A program made the translations under genes and the position numbers. Below the pieces are notes generated by a model. It was given only the letters and a program-made list of their open reading frames with translations. It did no database searches and was not told where the DNA came from. A stretch of 64,000 nt of DNA from Lutibacter citreus (GTDB lineage: Bacteria > Bacteroidota > Bacteroidia > Flavobacteriales > Flavobacteriaceae): assembly GCF_003260195.1 (NCBI RefSeq), contig NZ_QEIH01000011.1, forward strand, positions 62,001 through 126,000, in the 5' to 3' direction. This document shows, piece by piece, positions 18,697 to 28,251 of the stretch (its first letter is position 1; every line of letters starts with the position of its first letter).

Positions 18697-20001
18697 ATGA
18701 AAAAATTACTGTTTTTATTGGCTTTATTTATAAGTTTTAATTTGACTGCACAAGAAGAAAAAAAACAAGATTCAACCACTTACTTAAATCCATTTCGTTT
18801 TGTACCAAAACTTAAATTGTATTTAGATTGTAATTTATGTGATGTTAATTATATTCAGCAAAAGTCATCTAAATATTTTGAATTTGTGAGAGATCAAAAA
18901 TATGCAGATGTTCATATAATGGTTCGTTCTCAAAATACGGGAAGTGGTGGTTTAGAACACGAATTGGAATATTTTGGTAAAAATTTTTATGGAAAAGCAT
19001 ATAATAAGCATTCATTTTCTACTCCGCCAACTAATTCTTTTTCAGAAAATAGAGATTTAATGCTACAGAATATTCGTATGGGGTCATCTATTTTTCTTTA
19101 TAAGCATTATGATAAGTATGAATCATTAATCGTTAATTCTAACGAAGAAAAAAATGATTCTATAAATAAACCTGTGCCCAAAAATGACACTCAAATTGAG
19201 GTAAAAGATAAGTGGAATAGTTGGGTGTTTAATATTGGGTTAAACGGAGGTTATAGTGGACAAGAAACATCTGAAAATAGTAATCTTGGAGCTAGTTTTT
19301 CGATGAAAAGAGTAACAAATAAAAACAAATTTTTAATTAGAACAAATTTTAACACTCAAAAGTCTGATTATGATTATGGGGATTTTAAAATTTCATCAAC
19401 TAATAAAACTATAAATGTTAATATTTATGATGCTTTCAGTATTTCAAATCATTGGTCAATTGGAGCTTTTTTGAATGGAGGGAGATCTACCTATGCAAAT
19501 CAAAAATTATATATAAAATTTAAACCTGCTATAGAGTATAGTTTTTTTGATTATAAAGAGTCTGCTACAAAACAAATAACCATCTCATATAGGGTTGGAG
19601 GTGTAAAATACAAGTATGATGAAAAAACAATATTTAATAAAAGTGAAGAGTTTTTGGGGGAACAATCTGCTGAATTAAGTGGAAGTGTTCAACAAAAATG
19701 GGGTAGTGTTAACGGGTCTGTATTATATGATAGTTATTTAAATGACAGTTCATTAAATGCTTTTAATTTTAGATTAAGTACTAATTTTAGAGTTGCAAGT
19801 GGTTTAACTTTTAACATAAGTGGAAATTATGGAATTACAAATAATCAAATAAATTTAGCAGGAGGAGATTTATCGTTAGATGAATTATTATTAAGACAAA
19901 AGCAAGTGAATTCAGGTTATAATTTCTTTACAACAGTTGGTTTAAATTATTCATTTGGCTCGATGTTTAGTAGTGTAATTAATCCAAGATTTGATTTCTA
20001 A
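18697..20001 (+). CDS. secreted protein with predicted outer-membrane beta-barrel
   Basis: I do not recognise a named family. The start is set at the ATG 18697 because a clean signal peptide follows at once (KKLLFLLALFISFNLTAQ); a TTG 36 bp upstream also fits the frame. The 434-residue product has an N-terminal domain with a Cys-x-x-Cys pair (DCNLCDVNY, around residues 45-55) and then alternating beta strands from about residue 170 (WNSWVFNIGLNGGYSGQ) to a terminal Phe (NPRFDF), as expected for an outer-membrane barrel. It is monocistronic and divergent from the sigma factor locus. Confidence 0.8.
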   Translation: MKKLLFLLALFISFNLTAQEEKKQDSTTYLNPFRFVPKLKLYLDCNLCDVNYIQQKSSKYFEFVRDQKYADVHIMVRSQNTGSGGLEHELEYFGKNFYGKAYNKHSFSTPPTNSFSENRDLMLQNIRMGSSIFLYKHYDKYESLIVNSNEEKNDSINKPVPKNDTQIEVKDKWNSWVFNIGLNGGYSGQETSENSNLGASFSMKRVTNKNKFLIRTNFNTQKSDYDYGDFKISSTNKTINVNIYDAFSISNHWSIGAFLNGGRSTYANQKLYIKFKPAIEYSFFDYKESATKQITISYRVGGVKYKYDEKTIFNKSEEFLGEQSAELSGSVQQKWGSVNGSVLYDSYLNDSSLNAFNFRLSTNFRVASGLTFNISGNYGITNNQINLAGGDLSLDELLLRQKQVNSGYNFFTTVGLNYSFGSMFSSVINPRFDF

Positions 20002-20183
20002 ATTATTAGAAATAGAAATGTGAATTTACACTGATTTTTAAGTTGTATTGAGTTGAAAATAAAGTATTTAGAGTGGTTTTTTTTGTTTTAATTTCAAGAA
20101 TAAATCATTGCTCATAAAAGTAAACATGTTTTTGCAATTTAATAGCGAGGGATCCTAATAAAAGGATTTAAAATTTTATGATT

Positions 20184-20219
20184 AGGAAGCTCATAACCCG
20201 AAGGTTACTGGTTCTAGTC
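20184..20219 (+). tRNA. 3' fragment of an initiator tRNA-Met (degenerate)
   Basis: The bases 20189-20219 match the 3' half of an initiator tRNA: a CTCATAA anticodon loop (anticodon CAT), the CCCG 3' side of the anticodon stem, then GTTACTGGTTCTAGTC resembling variable loop and T arm. The 5' side of the anticodon stem is altered (GGAAG), and no D arm or acceptor stem can be found. It cannot make a functional tRNA. It is probably a scar of integration at a tRNA gene or a partial duplication. Confidence 0.6.
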
Positions 20220-20237
20220 TAAAAGAAAATTTCTTTA

Positions 20238-20273
20238 AACCAAACAGTTTAGTTTTCGCTAAACTGTTTGGTT
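20238..20273. terminator. perfect 15-bp hairpin, likely bidirectional terminator
   Basis: AACCAAACAGTTTAG and its exact complement flank a TTTTCG loop. There is no long T tract on the plus side (ATGTTATAAAA follows), but on the minus side the stem is followed by TTTAAAGAAATTTTC. The hairpin lies 19 bp after the tRNA-Met fragment, so it may be the terminator that followed the original tRNA. It could also serve the convergent genes on either side. Confidence 0.55.
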
Positions 20274-20409
20274 ATGTTATAAAATTACCTTAATGAAACA
20301 ATGGTCTTTGAACATTTCTTTTATAAAAATAGATTTTTTATTTAGATGAGACAGAACACTTTACTTTGTATAAGGAACTAATTTTTCAGCCATTGTTGTC
20401 AACTGTTGT

Positions 20410-22572
20410 TTAGTTTTTCAACTTCTTTAATAGTTTAAAATCAGGATGTCCAGATTGCCAATAAAAAAATGAAAAAATATTTGAAAATTGATCTAGTGTT
20501 TGAGTTAAAGTTGTGCGACCTCCGTGACCTCCTTCAAAATTGGTAAAAAATAATATCGGCGAATTACCTTTATTATCATGTTGCATTTTGGCAGCAAATT
20601 TAGAAGGTTGCCAAGCAATTACTCTTGGATCATTCATTCCTGCAGTAATTAGCATCGCAGGATACTCTGTGCCTGGTTTTAAATTATGGTAAGAATCCAT
20701 AGCCAATAATCCTTTAAATTCTTCTGGATCTGCAACTGTACCAAACTCTGGAGTGTTTACAGGGCCATTAGGTGTTTCTTCCATTCTTACAGTATTCATG
20801 GCGCCTACCATTGGTGCTCCTGCTACAAACAAATCAGGACGTTCTGTAATAGATCTACCCACTAAAATTCCACCGGCACTACCTCCAAATATTGATATTT
20901 TTTTAGGATTAGAGTATTTGTTTTTTATTAAATATTCAGCTGTAGCAATAGCATCTTTCCAAGTATTTGGTTTATTTAATTTTTGTCCTGCTTTGTGCCA
21001 AGCATCTCCAAGTTCTCCTCCACCTCTAACATGTGGTACTACTAAAATACCATCATACATTGTATAAGCCAAAGTAATTGGACTGAAAAAAGGTGATGTA
21101 GAATTACCATAAGATCCATAACTATAAAGAACTGCTGGATTTTGCCCGTTCATTTTTAAGTCTTTATTATGAATTATAGATACTGGGACCATAACACCAT
21201 CATGAGACTCTACCATAACCTCCTTGGCTATAAGGTTGTCTAATTCTGGATATTCTACAGGAGTTGATAAAGGTTTATGTGTAAATGAATTTGTTTTTGA
21301 GCTATATAAAAAGCGTTTATTTGGTGATGTCCATCCAGAAATATTTATCCAAACTTCACTAAAATCAGTTCCTCTTGCCGATATATCTGCACTTCCTGCG
21401 GTAAAAGGCAACTGCAATTCTATAGGGTTGCTTTTATCATTTTCAAGAAAATATACCTTAGCCTCAACTCCATTTTTAACAGTTGCATAGTAAAGACCAT
21501 CTTTGGTTAAAGCAAAATCAGTTATGTTTTCAGATTTAGATTCTTCAATAACAGTTGTTGCTTTTGAAAAATCAGGACTATCAATAGACGTTTTAACAAT
21601 TTTATAATTAGGAGCATTATTATAAGTTAAATAATAAATATCGGTTGAATTTAAATCTATATCTGTAACCTTATCATCTCTTGTTAATATCGGTTTCCAA
21701 TTATGAGATCCATTTTCATCTTCCATATAAATTTTAGAGTTCTTATCAACAGAGCTAGCATACAAAATATTTTTATTTGCCTCCTTTGAATACAAAACAA
21801 AAGGATACTCAGATTTCAGAATGTTTAATGCAGCATAATTATTTTTGGAGAAATATTTTTCATCTGATGTTTGGTCAGTACCTACGTTATGTACATAATT
21901 TGATGTGTAAATTTGTCTATTCTTATCTTTTAAATCTGCTGAATTTAGTTTTATATAAAAGAAACTGTCTCCAGATTGATGCCAAGAAATCCCTTCAGCT
22001 AATTGTAAAATTTCATCATATTGTTCACCTGTATTTTTAAATATGAGTAATTCTGGGTTTTCAGAACCATTAGCAGAAACACTAACTGCAATTTTATCTC
22101 CTTTTATATTTGGAGAAATAGATGATACAGTATAGGTACTTCCGTCTTTCTTTTTGTACTGAGTTGGGTCAAAAAATAAAGTCTCCAAACCATCATAACC
22201 TTTTCGGCTATACATTTTACTAATCTCCTCTCCTGGAACTCGTTTTAAATAATAGTAGTAATCATCATCTGTTATATTAACATTTGAAATAGAAGCAGAA
22301 CGTCTTTCAATAAGTTCTTTCATTTTATTGAAAATGGCTTTCTTTCCAGAAATGTTATTCAATATAGATGTTGCATAATCGGCATTATCTTTCATCCAAG
22401 TCACTACAATAGGATCATCTAAATTTTCTAGATATTGATATGGGTCATTTAGTGTTACTCCAAAATATGTGTTGCTTACATTTTTCTGTGGTAATAGCTC
22501 TGGCTTTACAGATTCTTGTGCTATTACTATAAATGGAATAAAAATTAATAAGGCATAAAATAGTTTTTTCAT
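20410..22572 (-). CDS. prolyl oligopeptidase family serine peptidase (S9A)
   Basis: This 720-residue protein has a signal peptide (LFYALLIFIPFIVIAQ), so it acts outside the cytoplasm. It has an N-terminal seven-bladed beta-propeller domain starting after NDPYQYLENLDDP and a C-terminal alpha/beta hydrolase domain from about residue 450. The nucleophile is Ser565 in GGSAGG; the acid is in AGMNDPRV and the His in the NFEGGHGGRT segment. Family members cleave short proline-containing peptides after Pro; length and domain order fit S9A. It is monocistronic and convergent with the gene ending at 20001. Confidence 0.95.
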   Translation of the reverse strand: MKKLFYALLIFIPFIVIAQESVKPELLPQKNVSNTYFGVTLNDPYQYLENLDDPIVVTWMKDNADYATSILNNISGKKAIFNKMKELIERRSASISNVNITDDDYYYYLKRVPGEEISKMYSRKGYDGLETLFFDPTQYKKKDGSTYTVSSISPNIKGDKIAVSVSANGSENPELLIFKNTGEQYDEILQLAEGISWHQSGDSFFYIKLNSADLKDKNRQIYTSNYVHNVGTDQTSDEKYFSKNNYAALNILKSEYPFVLYSKEANKNILYASSVDKNSKIYMEDENGSHNWKPILTRDDKVTDIDLNSTDIYYLTYNNAPNYKIVKTSIDSPDFSKATTVIEESKSENITDFALTKDGLYYATVKNGVEAKVYFLENDKSNPIELQLPFTAGSADISARGTDFSEVWINISGWTSPNKRFLYSSKTNSFTHKPLSTPVEYPELDNLIAKEVMVESHDGVMVPVSIIHNKDLKMNGQNPAVLYSYGSYGNSTSPFFSPITLAYTMYDGILVVPHVRGGGELGDAWHKAGQKLNKPNTWKDAIATAEYLIKNKYSNPKKISIFGGSAGGILVGRSITERPDLFVAGAPMVGAMNTVRMEETPNGPVNTPEFGTVADPEEFKGLLAMDSYHNLKPGTEYPAMLITAGMNDPRVIAWQPSKFAAKMQHDNKGNSPILFFTNFEGGHGGRTTLTQTLDQFSNIFSFFYWQSGHPDFKLLKKLKN

Positions 22573-22659
22573 AATTTTAAAGTTTATGAGTTAATAAAAT
22601 GCATTGAATGGATATTTACGTTGTACCACATCGTTTAAAGATAAGAATTAAATTTTTAG

Positions 22660-22955
22660 ATTAATTCTTTTTTTAATATACAAATAATATAGAGGATTGA
22701 AGCTTTGGGTTTCAACAGTTGGTTTTTCATTATTATTCTAATCACTTCTATTCCTGAAATAGCTATTAGCTGATTCAGATTCTTTAAACCGAGGCCTTGT
22801 ATAATTCGCCATGTAATCATTTGATGATCTTGCTCAACAATATTATATAAGTACTTCTTTTATTAAAATGTTTGAGCAGTTATACTTTGTCTCACTTTGG
22901 TTAATAAGATATCTACAGTGTTACCAGCCCTATCAAAAGCTCTAAATAAATAATT
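22660..22955 (-). pseudogene. IS6-family transposase remnant
   Basis: Reading the minus strand gives two blocks typical of IS6-type DDE transposases: YLFRAFDRAGNTVDILLTK (around 22890-22955) and, after a lost middle with stops, YLYNIVEQDHQMITWRI and GIEVIRIIMKNQL (about 22690-22850). The central part that holds the second catalytic Asp is deleted and there is no start, so the gene is dead. No terminal inverted repeats are visible. It is a scar of past transposition. Confidence 0.75.
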
Positions 22956-23358
22956 CTAAATAGTTTTCCTCTAATCTAGAGGCGTTAGAGCCTCTTTAAT
23001 TTAAACAACTTAATGATGAAAATTCCTTCAGAATTTCAACGAAACTGTTCGGACTATTTTCTGTTAGCTCTAATAAGCAAGTTTCATAAATATGTGAAGC
23101 TTTTTTGTACTTTAAAATAAGGGATTCTAAAAATCTTATATTCTACTATATATGCCAATTATTATAAAATTAGGCATACGAATGGATGCAATTTATATAA
23201 AATTGTGGCGTTTTTCTAGTGGGATTTAATAATTTAAGCGTGAAATCATAACCGCTTATTATTAAAATACTTTTTAATTATTATAGTGCTAGAGAAAGAA
23301 AAAGCAAGGTGTACTAAAAGTGAATCTTCAATTAGAGCAATTTAATTGAACATTTATT

Positions 23359-23366
23359 TATATTTG
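23359..23366 (+). promoter_or_regulatory. candidate -7 element for the cytochrome operon
   Basis: TATATTTG matches TAnnTTTG and lies 49 bp upstream of the start codon of the multiheme cytochrome gene. There is no TTG at the usual -33 spacing, so this remains a partial promoter match. Confidence 0.4.
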
Positions 23367-23415
23367 ACAACCATTATTATTTATATAACTACTTTTTTTA
23401 CTTAAAAATTAACAA

Positions 23416-26316
23416 ATGATACGCAGTCGTTGGGTAATTTCAAAAAAACTTAAAATTGTGCTCTGGATTGCAATTGTGTTGTCAATCTTTATGTTTTCAA
23501 ATACCTTCTATTTATTAATAATCCGTTTAGCAGATTTTATAAAACAGACTTATTATCCATTAAGTAATGTTTCAATTTCAGATGTATTTCAAACTATGAT
23601 TCTTTCTCATACGGCTGTGGGAATCGTGTTGGTTGTAATAATGTTGGTATTTGGGTTTATGCACTTGCCAAGAGTATGGAAAATGTATAGACATAAAAGT
23701 GGTTTGTCTGGAATAGCATATATGTTAATTGGGTTAACACTTGGCGTAACAGGATTGTTTATACTTACTTCAGCAGCAAGTAGAGATAATAATTGGGCTT
23801 GGTGGCTGCACGTTATTTGTGCTATACTAGCGCCAACTATGTATATTTTGCATAGATTAAGTAGTAAAGTTAACAAGCCTTCAACAAAAGGTTTTAAGCA
23901 ATTTGGCTTTTCTGTTATTGGCCTTTTAGTTATTATGCTTGTATTGCATATGGCTACAAATAGTGATGAAATTTTAACTCCTGAAGCTAAAAAATCAATA
24001 CAGAAAGGAATGCACGAAGGTCCTGGTGCAAAAAACAGGATTATTGAAGATTATTTAGAGAGTGATTTTGTTCCAATTGGTTTTGTTCCTCCTGAAAGTC
24101 CATTTTTTCCTTCTGCGGCAACTACTTCAACAGGAGATTATTTACCGTCTCGTATTATTACAAGAGGGGAATTAGGTGATTCTGAGAAAATTCAAAATGA
24201 AATAGATGAATATGGGTTTGTGAAAAATACGCCTATTGGAGCTGCTACTTGTAAAAGATGTCATCAGGATATTGTTAGTCAATGGGAGGCTTCTGCTCAT
24301 CGTTTTGCGTCTTTTAATAATCCGTTTTATGAAGCCACTTTAATGGATATGCGTAAAAATGCAAATGAACCAAATAAATGGATAAAAAAACATATTGATG
24401 AAAATACTAGTTTAGGGAACGAGTCAATTGGGAATATTAAAAGTAAATGGTGTAGTGGATGTCACGATCCATCATTAATGTTGGCTGGTAAAATGGATCG
24501 ACCTATAGATCGTAATACCCCTGAAGCTCAGGCAGGTTTAACTTGTTTGGCATGTCATTCAATGGATAAAATTCATAATCAAACGGGGAATGGAAATTAT
24601 AATATAGCCGATGAGCAAGAAGACCCTTATTTGTTTGCCAAAAGTGAAGATGGAAGTCTTGGTGCTTTTCTTCATGATGCAGCAATCAAAGCCAAGCCAA
24701 ATGTACATATGGAACAAATGAATCAGCCTTTTTTTTCTAAAAGTGAGTATTGTTTAACGTGCCATAAAGTGAGTTTGTCAGAACCGGTAAATAATTACCG
24801 TTGGTTGCGAGGTCAGAATGAATATGATAATTGGCACGATAGTGGAATTTCAACAAATGCTTCCAGAACTTTTTATCTTCCTTCATTCAAAAGAGAATGT
24901 CAAGATTGTCATATGCCGCGAGAAGAAGCCAGTTTGGGAGATTTGGCTGCAAAAAATGGAATGGTTAGATCGCATAGATTTATAGCCGCAAACACAGCTT
25001 TACCATTTGTTAGAAATGATACGGCAACTATAAATAAGATTACATCCTTTTTACAAGCGGATAAATTGCAGGTAGATATTTTTGCCGTTCAATCTGTAAA
25101 TAATTCTGAGCCTATTATGGCAATAAATCGAGGGAATCTTTCATTAAAGGCAGGAGAACAGATAACGGTAGATGTTGCTGTTAAAAATAAAGGTGTTGGT
25201 CATACTTTTCCTGGTGGAACTAATGATTCTAATGAAGGATGGTTGGAATTTACAGTTAAAGACGAAAATTTAAATACCTTAGTAATTAGTGGATTTTTAG
25301 ATAAAAACAGACATTTAGATAAAAATACCCACACCTTTAAGTCGGTTATGGTTGATAAAAATTCTAAACCAATTCATCAGCGAAATGCTCAAGATATTCA
25401 TGTAACTGTTTACTCAAATGTAATTGGTCCGGGTACTGCAGATATTGCCCATTATTCATTTACAATTCCAAAGAAATTTGAAGGTAGTAAATTAACTATG
25501 GAAGCTCGGTTGTTATTTAGAAAATTTGATCAGAAATATTTAGAATTTGCATACAATACAAACCCAGAAGGTTTTAAGCAATTTAAAGAAATACCGAAAT
25601 TGCCAATTACTGAAATTGCAGCTGATAAAATTGATTTTTTTGTAACAAATAAAGAGAGTAATCTTTCAAAGGGGAAAAATCAACAGAGTTTCGTTTCAAA
25701 ATCTGATTGGATGCGTTTTAATGATTATGGAATTGGATTGTTGTTAGAAGGGGATTCAAGGGGAGCAATTCGAGCCTTTAAAATGGTTGAAAAACTTCAG
25801 CCAGAGCTTTTAGATGGACCACTTAACTTGGCTAAAACAGCATTGAGTGAGGGAAATATAGAAGAAGTTTATTTATACTTGAGAAAATGTGAAAGTCTAA
25901 AAAAGGGAGACCCACAGGTTGCTTGGGTATGGGCGCGAGCTCGCCAAGAAGATGGTTTGTATAAAGATGCTATTGCGGCTTATAAATATGTTTTAAAACA
26001 TTTCCCTGATGACCGGGTTGCACGTCGTCAACTTGGGAGGACTTATTATTTAAATCAACAATATGAAGAGTCTATAAAGATGTATAAATCTGTATTGGAT
26101 ATTGATCCAGAAGACCGAGAGGCATATTACCATTTATCATTAAATTATAAAGCCATTGGTAACGATAAAGATGCCGCAACAATGAATGCCGCATTTGATT
26201 ACTATAAAATTGACGAGTCAGCTTCTGAAGCAGCTCAAAAATATAGAATGGAAAATTCAGGCGATAATATAATGGCACAAGATATTAGAATTCATCATTT
26301 GAAGTTTTTAAATTAG
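23416..26316 (+). CDS. membrane multiheme c-type cytochrome with TPR domain
   Basis: This 966-residue protein has about four N-terminal membrane helices between residues 12 and 180, a periplasmic domain with five CxxCH heme c motifs (CKRCH at 279, CSGCH at 346, CLACH at 377, CLTCH at 446, CQDCH at 495), a beta domain around residues 560-720 and tetratricopeptide repeats near the C-terminus (about 770-930, for example AIAAYKYVLKHFPDD). The layout suggests electron transfer across or along the outer face of the inner membrane, with the TPR part binding a partner. The CRTAC1-like gene follows 31 bp downstream and is probably cotranscribed. Redox partner and substrate are unknown. Confidence 0.9.
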   Translation: MIRSRWVISKKLKIVLWIAIVLSIFMFSNTFYLLIIRLADFIKQTYYPLSNVSISDVFQTMILSHTAVGIVLVVIMLVFGFMHLPRVWKMYRHKSGLSGIAYMLIGLTLGVTGLFILTSAASRDNNWAWWLHVICAILAPTMYILHRLSSKVNKPSTKGFKQFGFSVIGLLVIMLVLHMATNSDEILTPEAKKSIQKGMHEGPGAKNRIIEDYLESDFVPIGFVPPESPFFPSAATTSTGDYLPSRIITRGELGDSEKIQNEIDEYGFVKNTPIGAATCKRCHQDIVSQWEASAHRFASFNNPFYEATLMDMRKNANEPNKWIKKHIDENTSLGNESIGNIKSKWCSGCHDPSLMLAGKMDRPIDRNTPEAQAGLTCLACHSMDKIHNQTGNGNYNIADEQEDPYLFAKSEDGSLGAFLHDAAIKAKPNVHMEQMNQPFFSKSEYCLTCHKVSLSEPVNNYRWLRGQNEYDNWHDSGISTNASRTFYLPSFKRECQDCHMPREEASLGDLAAKNGMVRSHRFIAANTALPFVRNDTATINKITSFLQADKLQVDIFAVQSVNNSEPIMAINRGNLSLKAGEQITVDVAVKNKGVGHTFPGGTNDSNEGWLEFTVKDENLNTLVISGFLDKNRHLDKNTHTFKSVMVDKNSKPIHQRNAQDIHVTVYSNVIGPGTADIAHYSFTIPKKFEGSKLTMEARLLFRKFDQKYLEFAYNTNPEGFKQFKEIPKLPITEIAADKIDFFVTNKESNLSKGKNQQSFVSKSDWMRFNDYGIGLLLEGDSRGAIRAFKMVEKLQPELLDGPLNLAKTALSEGNIEEVYLYLRKCESLKKGDPQVAWVWARARQEDGLYKDAIAAYKYVLKHFPDDRVARRQLGRTYYLNQQYEESIKMYKSVLDIDPEDREAYYHLSLNYKAIGNDKDAATMNAAFDYYKIDESASEAAQKYRMENSGDNIMAQDIRIHHLKFLN

Positions 26317-26347
26317 TTTAACTTCCCAAATTAAAATTTACCCATAT

Positions 26348-28093
26348 ATGAAATATCAATACCTGTTAATACTGGTAATTATTGTTCAATTTATTAGTTG
26401 TGGAGAAAAGGAAAAACAACAAGAGAAATTAGAATTTACTGAAGAAGCACATGATTTTACAGCAGAAAGATCTAACAAGAAAATTAATCATATACAACTA
26501 ACAGATATTACTAAAAAAGCAGGGATTAATTTTAAACACGTTAATGGAGCTTTTGGTGAAAAATGGATGCCTGAAACCATTGGAAGTGGAGGTGGTTTTT
26601 TTGATTATAATAACGATGGTTGGCCAGATATTTTTTTAGTTAACAGTTCATATTGGTCTAAACAAAAAACAGATGGTTCAAAACCTACACCGGCATTATA
26701 TGAAAACAACAAAGATGGAACATTTACTGATGTAACTTTAAAAGCAGGCTTAGACTTTTCAATATACGGTATGGGGTGTTCTTTTGCAGATTTTGATGCC
26801 GATGGAGATATGGATATTTATATAACAGCGGTAGGAAATAACAAATTACTACAAAATAGTAGCGGAGTTTTTTCTGATGTTACTAAAAAAATGGGTGTAA
26901 CCGGAAATGACACAAACCCTAAAAGCACACCAGCTTGGTCTACAGGTGTTGCTTGGGTAGATGTGGATCGTGATGGTTGGTTAGATTTATTTGTAAATAA
27001 TTATGTAAAATGGACACCAGAAACAGATATTTATACAACAAGAAATGGCAAATCTAAGTCTTACGCAACTCCCGATATTTATAAAGGTGAATCATGTAGA
27101 TTGTATAAAAATGTAAACGGTAATTATTTTGAAGATATTACTGAAAAAGCAGGGGTATTAAACGATCAAGGGAAATCTTTAGGAGTTGCTATTGCAGATT
27201 TTAACAATGATAAATGGCCAGATATTATGGTTTCAAATGATACGCAACCAAATTTTTTATACATAAATAACGGAGATGGAAGCTTTACGAATAGAGCGGT
27301 TATATCAGGAATTGGATATGATGAAAGTGGACTTGCTCGTGCAGGAATGGGAGTTGATATTACTGATGTGGCTAACGAAGGTAACCTTGCAATAGCGATT
27401 GGGAATTTTTCACAAGAACCATTGTCGTTATATACACAAACAGGAGGCCAAAATGTGTTTAGAGATAGAGCAGGTGAAGCTAGATTAACACGTGCCTCTT
27501 TATTAAACTTAACATTTGGTGTCAATTTTTCAGATTTGGATAATGATGGATTTGTTGAATTAATCACGGCAAATGGTCATATTGAACCAGACATTAATGA
27601 AGTACAACAAAACATAACCTTTGAGCAGCTTCCTCAAGTATTTTACAATGAAGGAGGTAATTTTGTTGATATTAGTAATCAGGTAGGTGAAACTTTTAAA
27701 AAGCCATTGGTAGGTAGGGGAGTTGTAACAGCAGATATAGATATGGATGGAGATTTGGATGTGTTGATAACCCAAAATGGAGAATTACCAAAATTATTCA
27801 GAAACGATTCTGATTCAAAAAATAATGCCATTTCAATTGTGCTTCAAGGGGAAAAACCTAATAAAAATGCTATTGGCTCTAAAATTACAGTTTGGAGCGG
27901 AGGTATGAAACAAAGTAGAATGGTTAGAACGGGGTCTTCTTATTTATCACAATCGGATATTAGTAAAACTATTATAGGGCTTGGAAAAAATCAAAAAGTA
28001 GATAGTATTAAAGTTACTTGGGCTGGGTCTGGTATAGAGAAGGTGTATAAAAATGTTGAAATAAATGAAACATTGATTATTGTTGAAGAATAA
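26348..28093 (+). CDS. CRTAC1/ASPIC-UnbV FG-GAP repeat lipoprotein
   Basis: This 581-residue lipoprotein (signal ending VQFISCGEK) has an FG-GAP/VCBS beta-propeller with several calcium-binding-like motifs: DYNNDGWPD, DFDADGDMD, DVDRDGWLD, DFNNDKWPD, DLDNDGFVE and DIDMDGDLD. It ends in an ASPIC/UnbV domain (GSKITVWSGG, SSYLSQSD, IKVTWAGSG). Such proteins are probably extracellular binding or assembly factors; the biochemical role is not established. The short distance to the multiheme cytochrome gene and the common strand suggest a two-gene unit in which this protein contacts the cytochrome. Confidence 0.92.
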   Translation: MKYQYLLILVIIVQFISCGEKEKQQEKLEFTEEAHDFTAERSNKKINHIQLTDITKKAGINFKHVNGAFGEKWMPETIGSGGGFFDYNNDGWPDIFLVNSSYWSKQKTDGSKPTPALYENNKDGTFTDVTLKAGLDFSIYGMGCSFADFDADGDMDIYITAVGNNKLLQNSSGVFSDVTKKMGVTGNDTNPKSTPAWSTGVAWVDVDRDGWLDLFVNNYVKWTPETDIYTTRNGKSKSYATPDIYKGESCRLYKNVNGNYFEDITEKAGVLNDQGKSLGVAIADFNNDKWPDIMVSNDTQPNFLYINNGDGSFTNRAVISGIGYDESGLARAGMGVDITDVANEGNLAIAIGNFSQEPLSLYTQTGGQNVFRDRAGEARLTRASLLNLTFGVNFSDLDNDGFVELITANGHIEPDINEVQQNITFEQLPQVFYNEGGNFVDISNQVGETFKKPLVGRGVVTADIDMDGDLDVLITQNGELPKLFRNDSDSKNNAISIVLQGEKPNKNAIGSKITVWSGGMKQSRMVRTGSSYLSQSDISKTIIGLGKNQKVDSIKVTWAGSGIEKVYKNVEINETLIIVEE

Positions 28094-28251
28094 TTTTTTT
28101 AATGTTTTGTCGTTTTTAGAAGTATATTAACAAACAAGGGAGTAAAAAAACATTGATTTTAATTGGTGTTAAAGGATTTTTCACCATTTCTTATCATAAT
28201 AAAAAATAGTTTTTTTACTCAGACGCTATAAGGTCACAGAACCAGAATGAA

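Larger units (their letters stand above)
22573..23415. other. 843-bp intergenic region holding IS remnant
   Basis: The region has no intact gene. Its left half holds a decayed IS6-family transposase. A hairpin AGAGGC-GTTAGA-GCCTCT followed by TTTAATTT lies at 22978-22995. The stretch 23000-23340 shows no recognisable coding similarity. Confidence 0.6.
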
